From Bugula neritina (Eukaryota > Bryozoa > Gymnolaemata > Cheilostomatida > Bugulidae): a DNA stretch of 64,000 bases. Every line of letters starts with the position of its first letter. Positions within the stretch are counted from its first letter, which is position 1. Shown one piece after another: positions 22,901 to 35,000 of the stretch. The translations under genes and the position numbers were made by a program. The stretch is from positions 8,905,429 to 8,969,428 of the forward strand of contig OZ037769.1 in NCBI GenBank assembly GCA_964035545.1, read 5' to 3'. The notes beneath the pieces are model-generated. The model saw only the letters and a program-made list of their open reading frames with translations. It was not told the origin of the DNA and did no database searches.

Positions 22901-23125
22901 TTTATCATGGATTTGAGTTAAAGTTTAAAGTTGTAAGGATAACTTATTTAGAGATTGACAAAGAAAGAGAAGGCAGCAGCAGCTGCTGCGGAAGCTCCTC
23001 CTGATGAATCACCATCTGAAAACAAAGAGGAAGCAGCAAACACTGATGAAGATGTGAGTGAAGCATCTACCAAGGAAGATAATGCTTCTAGCACAGTCAG
23101 GAAGCGTAAACCAAGAAAGGACTAA
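16921..23125 (+). CDS. TMX1: Thioredoxin-related transmembrane protein 1-like (complete, 8 exons)
   Basis: Single-pass ER protein of the disulfide isomerase family. Exons: 16921-17078, 19436-19554, 19884-19929, 20730-20858, 21506-21551, 22360-22461, 22668-22781, 22952-23125 (TAA), 295 aa against 280 in human. A signal peptide at the start is followed by GEWMVMFYAHWCPACQSLKPTWESFA with the CPAC redox site of TMX1, then the cis-proline segment LPTIFH (exon 3 is only 46 bp), then DASWKTIEPIEWW. The membrane span is IVYGLFAVVTVAVGLLLGM plus LVVI; a juxtamembrane CDC matches the palmitoylated cysteines of human TMX1. The cytosolic tail is Ala/Glu/Lys-rich and ends RKRKPRKD, possibly an ER-retention signal. 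The ATG has A at -3. Intron 1 is packed with mobile elements. AATAAA follows at 23244. Confidence 0.95.
17122..17316. mobile_element. MITE-like element with 12-bp terminal inverted repeats
   Basis: TTTCAGTGACTC at 17122-17133 is mirrored exactly by GAGTCACTGAAA at 17305-17316. The 195-bp interior has no coding frame and further short dyads. It lies just inside TMX1 intron 1. Confidence 0.5.
17344..17920. repeat. Cryptic trinucleotide-like simple sequence (TMX1 intron 1)
   Basis: Long run of degenerate AGT/ACT and ATT/AAT triplets such as ATTAGTACTAGTAGTACTAC and AGTATAAGTATTACCATTAC, with local self-complementarity. The short frames across it are artefacts. Confidence 0.7.
18129..18496 (+). 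mobile_element. Foldback-like element, copy B, G-rich core
   Basis: Outer ends GGTAAAAATGGCACC (18135-18149) and GGTGCCATTTTTACC (18475-18489) are exact inverses. Each end carries about five variants of the phrase GGTAAAAATGGCACA. The core (about 18250-18380) repeats GGGTTTGGG, GGGGTTTAGG and GGGATTTAAGGGG, which can form G-quadruplexes. The 10-bp direct repeat ATAGCATAGG at 18119-18128 and 18497-18506 flanks the element. It is the inverted relative of copy A. Confidence 0.75.
18588..19101. mobile_element. Second foldback-like element with iterated inverted ends
   Basis: The left end (18588-18660) iterates phrases like GTTAGACGATTCCCA, CTTAGACGCTTCCCA and CATGAACACTTCTCA. The right end (19020-19101) carries their inverse: GCGTCTAACTGGGAAACG, TGGGAAGCGTCTAAG, GAGAAGTGTCTATCTGG. 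Outermost CCAGATA and TATCTGG pair. The middle 360 bp is plain AT-rich DNA. Architecture is as in copies A and B but the sequence is unrelated. Confidence 0.65.
21068..21155 (+). ncRNA. Near-perfect hairpin, candidate pre-miRNA or other hairpin RNA (TMX1 intron 5' of exon 5)
   Basis: The arm at 21071-21104 pairs with 21119-21152 over 34 positions around a 14-base loop. The only two non-Watson-Crick pairs there are U opposite G in sense-strand RNA, and three more base pairs (one G.U) extend the stem outward. On the minus strand the same positions would be A.C mismatches, which favours a sense transcript. It lies between exons ending at 20858 and starting at 21506. A short MITE palindrome is the alternative. 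Confidence 0.45.
21640..21860 (-). mobile_element. tRNA-derived SINE, copy 1
   Basis: Minus strand reads GGGAGCAGCTGTGGTCTAGG with A box TGGTCTAGGGG, then B box GGTTCGAACCC about 35 bases on, then a conserved body of about 140 bp ending without a poly-A tail. TAAATATCTAT at 21629-21639 and 21861-21871 is a target-site duplication. A second copy with its own duplication lies at 56089-56297. It is in the TMX1 intron before the exon at 22360. Confidence 0.85.
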
Positions 23126-24207
23126 AATATAGTTGTATTATGAATGTAGTTTTGCTAGCTTTGGGTTTTATTGTATTGTGTTGTAAAAATTTACATTGGC
23201 CCATTATAATAGACTATTAAAATGTTCATATGTTGTTCTATTCAATAAAAATTTTATTGAGCCATTTCCTCCTTGCCTTGGTTTTTGATATATAAGTTAA
23301 CATACTTGTTTATTGGCATATGTTTTCAATATTGTGGTAGTGATTTATTGCTACACTCAATACCAACATGGATACACAGCAATTTACATCATTGAAAAAT
23401 CTAGAAAATACGGCATTTATATTTGCATCATGTGAAGGAAGTTATTGCAAAAAAATAATCTGTTATGCTCATTTTAAATAGCTGCCGAAATTGTTAGCAG
23501 ATTAGTCTAGAACATGAAAGAATGGCTACCATACAAGGGCAGTCCTTCGAAGTAAGTAGATACAGGATCGAATACCACCATGATTTATAATTGTAGTTCT
23601 AGGCATTGACCACCACTTCCTGACTTGGGGTAAAACCTAAAAAATTAATAAAACTGAAGCATGCAAGAACACAGTGTACCAGTAATTGTCTTCTTTTGAC
23701 TTTGATATCTTCTCTGAAATTAGTGTGTTCATAACAAAATGGATATTAACAATAAAATTGGAAGTAATTTTGGCAATATCCAGTAAATGGAAATTCTGAG
23801 TCATCCTCATAAAATGTTTTAAATATCGGGCGAAGTAAAGAGCAAATTTTACTTATCATCTACACAAGTGTGAAAACATTTAAATGCACAGTTTCAAGCT
23901 TCTTGTATCATAGAATAAAAATCTGTACTTTTAGATTGTCTAATTTCATATTTCGAGGAAACAATAAAATTTATTGATAGTATTTGAAAGTTTGAACGTC
24001 TGTTAAAAGAGCGCATGATGATATTTACTGAAATGAACTAAACATTTGACCAAAGTGGAGGCATGTTGGCCAACAACATTTTTTGGAATTGTCTACCCAC
24101 TGCAATAAGTAAAAGACTAGCAAATGCATGATAGTGCTAGTTGCACATCAGCAATTTTGTATAATAAAAAGCTACTTTATTGGTCAGTACAATGCTATTC
24201 TAATTAA
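23126..24207. other. Convergent 3' intergenic region TMX1 / THUMPD3
   Basis: It holds the TMX1 polyadenylation signal AATAAA (23244-23249) and, for THUMPD3 on the minus strand, AATAAA at 24176-24181 (TTTATT on plus). I see no other feature. Confidence 0.7.
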
Positions 24208-27200
24208 CTACCAATATGGTTTCATGCGAGGTCTCAACTTGCAAGAGAAAGCAACTCTCAAAAACATGCTTACTGAAGGCTGTGCCCTTGGAATAGCGTA
24301 TATTTATTTTTCTAATTATTTGCAGAATGATAGCATTTGATAATTTATTATAGGAAAAGAAGGAAGAACTACTTACAGAGTTCATACACTTCCTATCAGC
24401 AGTAAGAATCACGGCTCTACTAGACTGAGGGCGAGTGACTCGAGCTGCTTCTGTGAGGAACATCGGATATAGCCTTCTATTGTCTACCTTGTTGCCCATC
24501 CTTTTGCCATAGGGCTACACAGCACAATGTTACAATACAGTGTATTTATTGTGCGTACTAAACTAACTTACTAATACTTCCTGGTAACATTGCACTAGTG
24601 GACACAAGTGAAGACAACTTTGCAAGCACTGCAGCAGCGTTTAGCAGCAGAATTGATGAGTTATTTAGTAAAACACATTTCCATGCAAAATTGACTAATG
24701 AAATGAATCAAATATCGCATATAATCTCATAAACTCCTCTAAGACATCTCTGAACCAAAAAATTGTAGCCTAAAGAAAAAGATTGAAGATATTTTGATTA
24801 AAAAAGTAAAACATCCTTGAGCAGTAAGATAAACTCTGAAAGAAACTTCGAATTTCCAGCTTCAACTTACCAAGTCAGTAACAATGACATCCACTGAATC
24901 TGTAACAAGAGGCAGGTTAGTTGCATCCCACTGTATTACTCCAGCATTCAACTGTGGCCTGTGAATATAATCATATTATAATGATAAGAACATGAGTAGC
25001 TGATGCAGCTTGGATTACCTACAAGGATATGCCAACAGGAAAAGTATTCACATATGACACAAAATTTATATAATTACTGTGTCTTCTCGTCTAATAACCA
25101 TTTGTGGAGTCTAAGCAACTAGTCAAAAACATGTAAAATGCTAATTAACTTCATATTTATCCAAACTACTTTGACCCCAGAGAAATTAAAAGCAGAGATA
25201 TATGAAATTGTAATATATTGAAAGTAATGCACTGAAAGATGCACTGTTGCACATTTGGAGACATGCTGCAACATCATAAGATACACTATGACATCACAAC
25301 ATACACTATGACATCACAGGATAACCTACGACATATGATATACTATGATATAAAATATCAGGTCGCAGGATAAAATATGACACCACAGGATGCACTATGC
25401 TAGCATGTGGTCACCTAATAGAAGTATGTTGATAAGACAGCTTCACATATGTGTTTATATAAACTACTTTTGCGAAATCTCGAAAGACAAGCAGACATTA
25501 CACAATCATCCAAAATTTGCCAATAATTTTTGCTGAAAGTTAAGAAAAACTTACAGCCCCTGCTCTTGTCTCTTACTATTAACTGCTAGTATGTTTGCTA
25601 TAGAAGATCCCACACAATATTCCTGTATGTCTCCCGCCAAGCAAAATGAATGAGGATGAGTTAATGCCCCCTGAAACAACAGGTCAAGTAATAGACACTG
25701 CATAATGTACTTTCAAGTGGGAGAATATATGCTGGAGAAGTTTTGGTGTGACGGACACCACTGTGAAGCTAGCAATGTTCTAACGGTACCCTTCAACCCA
25801 TAAATATATGAAAAATTACACAAAGCATCCTGAAAATACCGGCAAGGTACCAGCTAAAAGCTAACTTTAGGTTACAGGTATTAGTTTACTGAGTGATGAC
25901 TGTAATACCTCTACTATAACATTTCCAGAACCACACATCGGATCCACAACTACCTCGTTAGGTTGAATGTCGGCCAACCTGAAAGAGAGAAGCCTTCCAT
26001 CACCACAAGTTTACACATAACTCTCCAACTACACAGCTCAGCCAGCATATAGATGTTCCTGGCAAGCAGAATTCATAGCAAGATCAATAACCGACTAAAT
26101 AGTAACAACAACTTCAAACTTAGCTTAATTACTTAGCAACAGAATATGATAATTATATTTAAATTCAGTAAAAAAAACTTGAAACAACACTTGTGTAGCA
26201 CATGCTAAGCCAGTAGCTTAGGTGCCTTACAGGGTTTGGTTACTGATATCAAACATCTGTTTACCTTAATTCTAGCAAAAGTTAGTAGCCCCGCAAAAAA
26301 CCTAACATAACATTTCTCACAGGAATTGTAACCTCACACCAATGTGATTTTTATATTTATGAAACTTCTGCAAATTTAAACGAAAGTGGGTTTATAAATA
26401 AATTAAAAGTTGTCTACCACCAGGCACAGTCTTGGATTCTAAAAGAAATCGAATCACTAAATCTGATTACAATAGTTGTTTGCAGTAAAAATCTACCCTA
26501 TTTTATAAAAAGACCAAAAAGGCCTCCAATAATGCATTGAAAACACGCATTTGCCTTCCTACATTATGGCATAATTCTTGCACATTTCTTTAGGCTAAGT
26601 TTACTCAGGGAATACTGATTTACCTAACAGCATAGAAAGTGCAGAAAATTTCAAAATGAGAGTCACTCTCCATCAGTACAAGTCGATTTTCCCGAATCAA
26701 CTTTACACAACTAGCATAAACTAATTTATAAAATAGGTGCGAAATCCTATAAATTATGAAATAAAAAATAGCATTGTGAGGTGTATACTATACAGCAAAA
26801 TGTTGATGGTATTTAGAAATATTCACTTAAAATAGTTTATTTGAACCCCTAAGTGTCTAATAGTAAATCTTTAAATCTAATAACCAGATTATTGCTAGAT
26901 TGTGAATACAAAGACACTGAGTAGAACAAATCTAGGAATCATATATCAACTATTTAAATTAAATTGAATGTCATTTATTGCTGCTACACTAGCTTCTACA
27001 CTAGACTACATAAACAGTTTAGAAGAAACACTACCTCAATAATCCAGCACAGATGTTAGCCTTGAGAGTAGTCCTACTAAACTCGGAGACATTACGGTGA
27101 TAGAGGCTGACCTTGGTTAGCGCTATGCCAAACGTTACTTCATTGTCAGTAATCCGTATCACTACAATTAGGAAATCAAGGATGAATTCACGTATTTCTC

Positions 27201-28858
27201 TCTTTAGTCAAACTTACATAACAGAATGTGGGTGGAATATGATTTATGGATAAGATAATAAATCGATGTTTCTTTACAAAATTGAACACAATATTAAAGC
27301 GTTGATTGTTCAGGATCCTATGATGCCAGATCAACAAACAATTTCACTTACTTTGTTCAGATAGACTCCTACATATGACTGCAGCATAAATATATTGCAT
27401 GTGTACTTAATTCAGTCATTAAAATATTATTAATTATTAGCTCATATTACTAGTGAACTGTTTCAGTCAGTTGATCTATAGTTTAGACTCAGCTGTTAAG
27501 CATGGAGCTTGGTGTGCCACATGAGTACATAAACCACAGCAGAGTTTTTAATGATATCATGTAAGGCATCCGGTATCCATTGTCCCTGTGCCACATTATA
27601 TGTCACAAGCCATGCTGCCTGTATGGTCTGCGGACAAGTACGCAGACCTAAACATCTTCGCTATAGAAGCTCTCACAGAAATTTTGGCTACTAAAAATGT
27701 TGGACTTTTATTACTAATTACTTTTTATTTTCATGTAAAGTAACTCACCAACTTCTAAATCAAAATCTTTGAGATTAACATTCCAGCCAAATCTTGTCTG
27801 AATAATACCGCCGAGTCGATGGCCAGCCTCGGGGGAAGAGAACTTGTGGTGTTGACCAGCTCTGTGACACGTAGCCCTGTACTTAGGTAGAGGCACCGTG
27901 GATGTTTGAAGGTCACTGTCTCCTCTATCCTAGCACATGCAATCACTCATAATGGTTGTCTAAACATTTTACTAACAACTTAAAAAGGAAAACAATTTAA
28001 AAATATATGTGTAATAGCATGTAGAATTAACTTAGCTTTTGCAAATAAATTCCACAACACAATGTCCAAGAGTGTGCAATGCGCTCGCTACATACTGCTT
28101 TATGTTTTTCGCACTTCAAAACTGTCAAGCATTGAAAACTACTTGAAAAAAAATAAAAAAGGTAGCTATAGCACATTATATTGAACTTGTGCAAATAGAG
28201 AAATCCCTGGTTGTTATTAGTGATAGACTCACTAGTTAAACTAATAGAAAAATTGAATACTTACGAGGTCAGATTCAGAGTTTACAGGAATAGAGGAAAC
28301 AGTGTGTGGGAAATCTGTGAAGTGTGACCAGACATTAAGGCCAGTTTGCCAATCTACTTGAGGTACAAGGTCCTCGAGTTGGTCTAAAGCTGCAGTCTGA
28401 TAACACATACCACACAACACAGAATAATTTACACATCATAATCTAATTTATTGAAAATAGATTTTAAAAACTACATAGTACAATTGCAAAGCTACTTTGT
28501 GGAATGTAAGCATAGTTATTGTAAAATTAATAAAATCAAACTTACATTCTCATCTGCAAACTCAACCACGAACTTCGACATTGTAACTTGTAAGTGATCA
28601 ATAATTTTCAAATCTAAAGCCTACAAATAATATATGATGTAAAGCACATTTGCAGAATGGAATCAACAGAATTTTAAGACTAAAAGACTGCATACTACAA
28701 ACCTGTGTAACAGTTTCTATATCTTGAGACCAGGTGATGAATCCTCGGCCTTCCAACACTTCTGGTACAGAGAGTCGCTCTTTGACTTCATCTGCTGCCA
28801 GGAACTCTAGACCAGTAATGACACTGGCTCTTAGAGTACAGGACATGTCTACCTGCAT
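24208..28858 (-). CDS. THUMPD3: THUMP domain tRNA guanine-N2 methyltransferase (10 exons)
   Basis: Family makes N2-methylguanosine in tRNA with TRMT112 as partner. Minus-strand exons: 28703-28858, 28546-28620, 28265-28396, 27749-27929, 27035-27161, 25909-25978, 25555-25670, 24871-24958, 24377-24514 and a last exon about 24208-24279; about 384 aa against 507 in human. Landmarks are ITGLEFLAADEVKERL at the N-terminus, THUMP segment KYRATCHRAGQHHKFSSPEA, RTTLKANICAGLLR, SAM motif VVVDPMCGSGNVIVEGA, VIQWDATNLPLVTDSVDVIV and catalytic TDLPYGKRMG (human TDLPFGKRMG). Start is ATG 28858 or in-frame ATG 28846. The last exon is the weak point: a shorter alternative ending at 24270 is possible, and neither matches the human C-terminus well. 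The polyadenylation signal at 24176-24181 fits both. Confidence 0.9.
25255..25395. repeat. Degenerate 20-25-bp tandem repeat (THUMPD3 intron)
   Basis: Iterations of phrases such as ACACTATGACATCACAGGAT with drift between copies. Confidence 0.55.
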
Positions 28859-29428
28859 GCACTATGATCTCGAACTAATTTCCCTGATACAATTCACTGT
28901 ACCTAAACCGCAAAATAATTAACATTGCTTTGTATTTCATGTGTCTACATTTTCCCAAACAACTCAGGCTTACTGAGTTCACTTACACTTTTTGTAAAGT
29001 GAAGGTATCTGTAGAAAACTGGGTTGTAATTGTAACACTGTAACTTAGACTTTAATACAAACAGTAACTGTAATGGTAAAAGTTAGGGATTGGAAATATT
29101 ACTCTGTTCTCTACTATTTTTCATAAAGACCTTTAATTTTACTGAGTCACCACCGATATCAGATATGGCACTTAGAAATCCATAGTATTGAATAGTTTGA
29201 CATAATACCGTAATGCGGCTTTTTAAAATGTTAAAAGCCAGAAAAAAATTTATTTTGACCATTATTTACTTGAATAGCTTAGTCATTGACTTACATGTTA
29301 ATTTTTTTCAAGTTAATAATCATAATGTTAATTGACATTATTATAAATATAAATTTATTTATTAAGAACAAGTTTAACTCTAAATCATTAGAAATATTTT
29401 TTAATTCGAACTTGACAAAATTATTGGA

Positions 29429-30090
29429 TTAAGGCATTAAGCTATAATAATAATAATAATAATAACAATTACTAACTATAAAATAAAAATATAATAAATT
29501 TGTTTTAATAAACAATATAAATATCAATGGGAATACGGAATTGAGTAACTGCAGTCTTATTCTGTATAACATTACATATAAGTATAAGTATTGCACTTTG
29601 ACTTTCCCAGATTGAGAGTGAGTGTAAATCAATAAATGTAAAACTAAAAGTAAAAGTTAGACTTAGACTAAAATTGAATTTGAACGATAAATTTAAACAA
29701 CCAAGACCAAGCTGCTCAGACTTAGCAGTCATTAGTCATTCCTGATGCAAACTTAAACTATCACTGATAGTGTCACTAATAGTGATACTCATACGGATGG
29801 TAATACTGATGATGATACTGATACTCAGTGATAGTAATACTACACTAATACTAGGTCTACTTCTACTTCTAGTACCACTATCAGTATCATACTGATAGTA
29901 GTACTAAAAGTAGAAGTAGACCTAGTATTAGTGTAGTTGACTATGACTATGAGTATGAGTATTAGTACGAGTATGAGAATGAGTATCAGTATCAGTATCA
30001 CTATCAATATCAGACCCAGTATCATACTCATACTCATAGTGAGTATGAGTATGACATTGACTATGAGTATGAGTATCACTCTGACTCTGA
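29429..30090. repeat. Cryptic AGT/GAT-type simple sequence
   Basis: Runs of GAGTATGAGTATTAGTACGA and AGTATCAGTATCACTATCA type, rich in inverted repeats such as TCATACTCATACTCA/TGAGTATGAGTATGA near 30026-30058. Open frames here on both strands are compositional. Confidence 0.75.
29840..29936. repeat. 97-bp near-perfect palindrome
   Basis: 48-base arms 29840-29887 and 29889-29936 with a single central base. Only two positions fail to pair, and both are C opposite A on plus, so G.U wobbles in minus-strand RNA. It is embedded in the simple-sequence region between divergent genes. Confidence 0.85.
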
Positions 30091-31289
30091 GTCTCAGTCC
30101 ATCAGCATCACAATATGAATATTATATTAATTATTAATCGTGGTCATAGTGAAAATAAATGACTAAAGCCACTGTGACTGTTATCTCTGAGCCTTAAGCT
30201 CATGCTAAGTCTTATCAATTATCATTATCAAATTCAATATCAAAGTTGATTATAATAATAATTATAATAATTACATGAGGTGAAAACAGGAAGCTGTCAC
30301 TAAAAAGTACTGCAACAGGAACCGCTGTTTTTTGATCGTTTACTATCACGGGCAGTGATAAGTTTAATTGAAAAGTTGTTGTCAATTCAGCGTTGCCGAT
30401 AATGTGAACAAAAGCTTAAAACTTCGTGATTGTTGTTACGTGTAGCGCTGAGAAGCCTGTGATTATAATGCTAGTAATCTTGGTATCACCGGGTTTTTTG
30501 AATATGTGATCGAGAAAAAATTACTCACCAGCATTAGGTAAAACAAAAACTAGGACTAGAAAACATTAACAAATAAGTGAAAACGCAATTTAATTTTTTA
30601 CCGACTTTGACTGAAAGCGAATACTATAGCAATTAATTATTTAATGAATTATGGAATTAAAATTTAAATTATATTAACATTGTGCTTGCTGCAGTACGAC
30701 CATCACCAAGTTCAGCTTGTTACCTTCGCTTATCTTTTTAGGTAAGTTGCGCTAATTTTCCTCCTTCAACTGCACCTGGAACTAGAAGTAGAAGTGGCTA
30801 GAAGTAGAACTAGAACCAGCCAGTGCCACTAGACCTAGGGGCTAGGCTAGTAGACGTAGTAGTACTAGTAGTAGTAGTACTAGTAGTAGTAGTACCCAGA
30901 ACAATACGTGATATGAAAATAACATCAAATACTGCTCACAGACAGGCCTCATAAGGCCCTATAGTGAGCCTGTACTGGCACCAAAGTCTTAAAACAGAAC
31001 TGCACTTATGTGATAAAAGTATTAACTACATTTAATAATTCTGTTCACCAAACGAGGCACGTCGCTTACACTAATCTAGTGGTCTAACGTGATTGCATCT
31101 TCAAGTAAGTCAAGTAAGTAGTACACAGACAGTATGAGTATCACCACTACACTAACTCTAAGTCTAACACCATCCTATAGTAATAGCAACGCCCACTGAC
31201 CACTGTATCTGTAAATGTAAGTGTAACCTTAAGGTCAAACTCAAACTTTTTTCAAAGTCAAATAGAAATTAAAACTAAAATTGAGGTAA

Positions 31290-31680
31290 TACTAGTATTA
31301 ATTAATAGTTAGCTACTATACTTTATAGTTATAGTTTAGTTCTAGTAATACTAATACTAATAGTACTAATACTAATAGTAATACTTATAGCAATTCTAAA
31401 TCTAATAGTCATAGTCTTACTATTACTATTAATAATTGAATATTAGTGTTGGTATTAGTATCACTATTCTTATTACTATTAGCCTTAGGAATAGTAATAC
31501 TTTAACTAATACTAATAAAAATGGTAAAACGAAAACTAAAAGTGATACTGCTAATAATAATTGTAATACTAATACTACTACTATTAGTTTTGCATTACTA
31601 CTACTACTACTACTAGTACTAGTATTAATAGTTACACTAATAGTAATTTTAATAGTTCTAGTAAAACTAAAACTATATCT
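31290..31680. repeat. Cryptic TAG/TAC/ATT simple sequence upstream of GALNT exon 1
   Basis: Iterated AATACTAATAGTACTAAT and ACTACTACTACTACTAGTAC with mirror and inverted symmetry. No coding potential. Confidence 0.7.
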
Positions 31681-32003
31681 ATTCCAGCCTAGCTCTACAA
31701 TTAAACTACTGTGACATTTATAACAAGTTCAAATTTACTCCTTTTTTCTGTTCTTGTCGGCCATATGTGATAACCCTATTGGAAATCATTACTATAGTAT
31801 TTCCTTGATCTGATATGTTTTAAGGAAGATTAATTACTTGTTTCTAGTATTTTGTAAAGTACCCTTTTATTAGAAGTGCTATCCAGATCTACAATCTTCA
31901 CATGCATTACTAACGTATGGTGATATCATTTCTTCAGAATCACATTCATAAGAATGTGTCTGCAATATTTTTAGATGCAAATATTCTAAGTTGCTTAAAA
32001 AGA

Positions 32004-35000
32004 ATGTTTAGTCGCAAAAGTCAACAAGTATTGAAGGTCGTAGTACTGACGTCTCTGGTCTGGTGTTTGTTGGACGTTTTTATCCTCACATACTTCAGTG
32101 GATGCGCTGAAACACAAAAATCCTTCAAATCTTCTCATAACCAAAAATTTCAAGACTCCGTAGAGCAAGATGAAGATAAAACTCCAAGAAGTCTGTTAAA
32201 CAAGTTTATTGACAAAGTTCCTGAAGGTGTGAATTTATGATTGATTTTTAATTGTTTAGAGTTGAAATATTATAGAAATCACTTTTTTGCGAAGATACTT
32301 TCTGTTTATACCGCAACCGTGTGCTTCCAGCCTTGAAACCAAAACCCAATGGGCCAGGTGATGGTGGTAATGCTGTTGTTATACCAAAGCATCTTGAAGC
32401 TGAAGCTAGAGAAAAGTTCAAGGTCAACCAGTTTAATCTATTGGCCAGTGAATTGATGTCCCTAAACCGTAGTCTTCCTGATTACAGACTGTCGTCGTAA
32501 GTTTCAGTAAATCTTTGAGTCTGACCTCTGGTTCGCTAAAAATTATTTTACTTTTCTCCAATATTGAATATTTTCTTTTAATAAAGCAAAAACCTTTTAT
32601 ATAATATAAATAATGTCATATTTTTGTGGTAAAAATTATACATCTCAGTAACTTAGGAGTAACTAATGTTAGTAATAGAGTTCCTGTAGATACAGTCTAA
32701 CTGATAACTGCTGTAGTTGAATTTGGTTTCAACTTTCAGACCTGAAGGAAAGTTGCAAATAAAATGTTTTTATGCATAAATAAATAAAGTTATGTTCTTA
32801 CAATTGAACATTTCATTTAATAATTACCTTATTATATTCTATTTTTATGTATTAGGGTAAGAAACTGTTAACAATTACAAACATTTCATCACAGGTTTTC
32901 ATATCAGACATTTGATTGTTATTTAGTTGCTGATTACAGGCACGTGTCACGTGGAATAGATGCTACATTGAGCTCTTCTACTGGTTCTCATTGAAATAAT
33001 GTGTGTTTTAGCTGCAAGTCTGTACCTTGTTATGAGCCTTCATTAACTCAGAAGTTACCCCACACCAGTATTATTATTGTGTTTCACAACGAGGCTTGGA
33101 CCACATTGCTGCGCACTGTCCACAGTGCTATTAACAGGTCTCCAAGACATCTGTTAAAAGAATTCTTATTGGTTGATGATGCAAGTGATCAAGGTAAATT
33201 TTGTGCATGTTATACTAATTACACACAAATATGTAGCCTACTTTAATATACTATACTAAATGACATTATACTCTGTTTTATTATGCTATAGTATAATGTG
33301 TTATAATGTGATATTATATCATCAATAATGCTTACTGCCCTGTTCAAACGAATAAATCTTATAAAAATTATTGCAAAATCGTTTATTAAAAATCCACTTA
33401 TCGCTCTTAAATTTCTTCTTCACTTCTTGAGTTCACAGTTATAGTTGTAAAAATATTTTGTTTTGCTTTGTTGCAAATATTATTATTTTGTATGTCTGTA
33501 TCACTGATTCTTGTCTCTTATATGTGCCTCTTGTGTGCTGTCTATGTAAAAGTTATCGGGAAGTACAATCAATTTTAACCATTTATTTCACTCCTTATTA
33601 GATGTTGATAGTTCTTCTGCTTTTTAGAGCATTTAAAAGACAAGTTAGATGAGTATGTAGCTAAGCTTCCAGTTCCAACCAAAGTGCTGAGAATGTCACA
33701 GCGTGGTGGACTTATCCGTGCCCGTCTGAGAGGTGAGGTGTAACTGTCTGCTTTAATTGGCTGTTAACTGTATAAGTTACTGTATAGTAACTGTATACTT
33801 ACTGTACACTGACTGTATACTAACTACATGCTAACTGTATATTAACTGTATACTAGCTATATGATAACTGTATAGTGACTGTATACTAACTGTATACCAA
33901 CTATATGCTAACTGTATACTAGCTGTATGGTAACTTTATAGTGAGTGACTGTATACTAACTGTATACTATTTGTATGTTACCTATGCATGTTGATTATTA
34001 GTCTTTACTATTTTTAATGTATTTCTAATTGTAAAGGTGACTTTTTATTATTATCATGTTTTTTTGCAGGGTTATGTTTAGTTTACTGATTCAATTCGAT
34101 GAATAGTTGGAAAGATAACTCTAGCATATTTGTTCATTGGCTATCAAAACTTGAGTATGACTGCTGTTTTGCTCTCTCATATTTTGGTGTTTTTCAGCCA
34201 CGTGTCCTTGCAAAACAAATGATTCTCAAAGTGATTAGTTGGCAGTCTGATTAGATATGATAATTAACTTGAAAATGTTGCCAACCTTTGTAAGAATATA
34301 CAATTTCAGCTAGTTGGTAGCTAGTATTTAGTAGCTAGTGGTTAACAACATCAATCATCCTTATGCAATCATACTCATGTAATTATAGGGGTAACCCGGT
34401 TTCTCAGTTGATATAAGTTGGTGAGTTAATGGAAAGGAGCAAAGCCTACTGTGCCTATTGTACACTGCATGTCTGCTATCTCAGCAGATAGATACTGGGT
34501 GTATAATGCTTTGGATAAAATAATTAAAAACGCTTCAGGAAAAACATTGAGTTTAAACCTACAGTAGTATTTTTAATGATGTTAAAGTTTAATGACTTTG
34601 AAAGGGTTGGTCAAAAAAGCATTAACGTAATAGTTATGCCATTTATTTTGTTCAATGAGTGTCTAATAAATATTAAAAGTTCTAAACATGTTCGATAACC
34701 GCCATTTCAGGTGCCAAAACAGCCACAGGAGATGTGCTGACGTTTCTAGACGCACACTGTGAGTGTACAGAAGGCTGGCTGGAACCTCTCCTCTATGAAA
34801 TATATAAGAACAGGTATTACTTCATAATTTCATGTCATGGTTGGCAGTTTATTCATGCTCTTTGATTGTAAGTCAATAGAAATTAAAAAAGCTGTTCTAT
34901 TGCTATGAATTTCAGACTTTTGATATTTCAACACATAATGTTCGATCCATTCCCATACATTTTTTAATAATTAAAACTGAGTAGCAATATGAAAAAGGAA

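Larger units (their letters stand above)
28859..32003. other. Head-to-head intergenic region THUMPD3 / GALNT
   Basis: About 3.1 kb between two divergent starts. It has no coding sequence I can support. Cryptic triplet-like simple sequence fills 29429-30090 and 31290-31680, with a run of GTAGTAGTACTAGTAG near 30858 and a large palindrome at 29840-29936. Promoters of both genes are expected here, but I could not define core elements. Confidence 0.6.

Noticed and set aside
27755-27946. Minus-strand frame shadowing THUMPD3 exon 4
   Set aside because: The alternative frame matches the THUMP domain and joins in phase with flanking exons.
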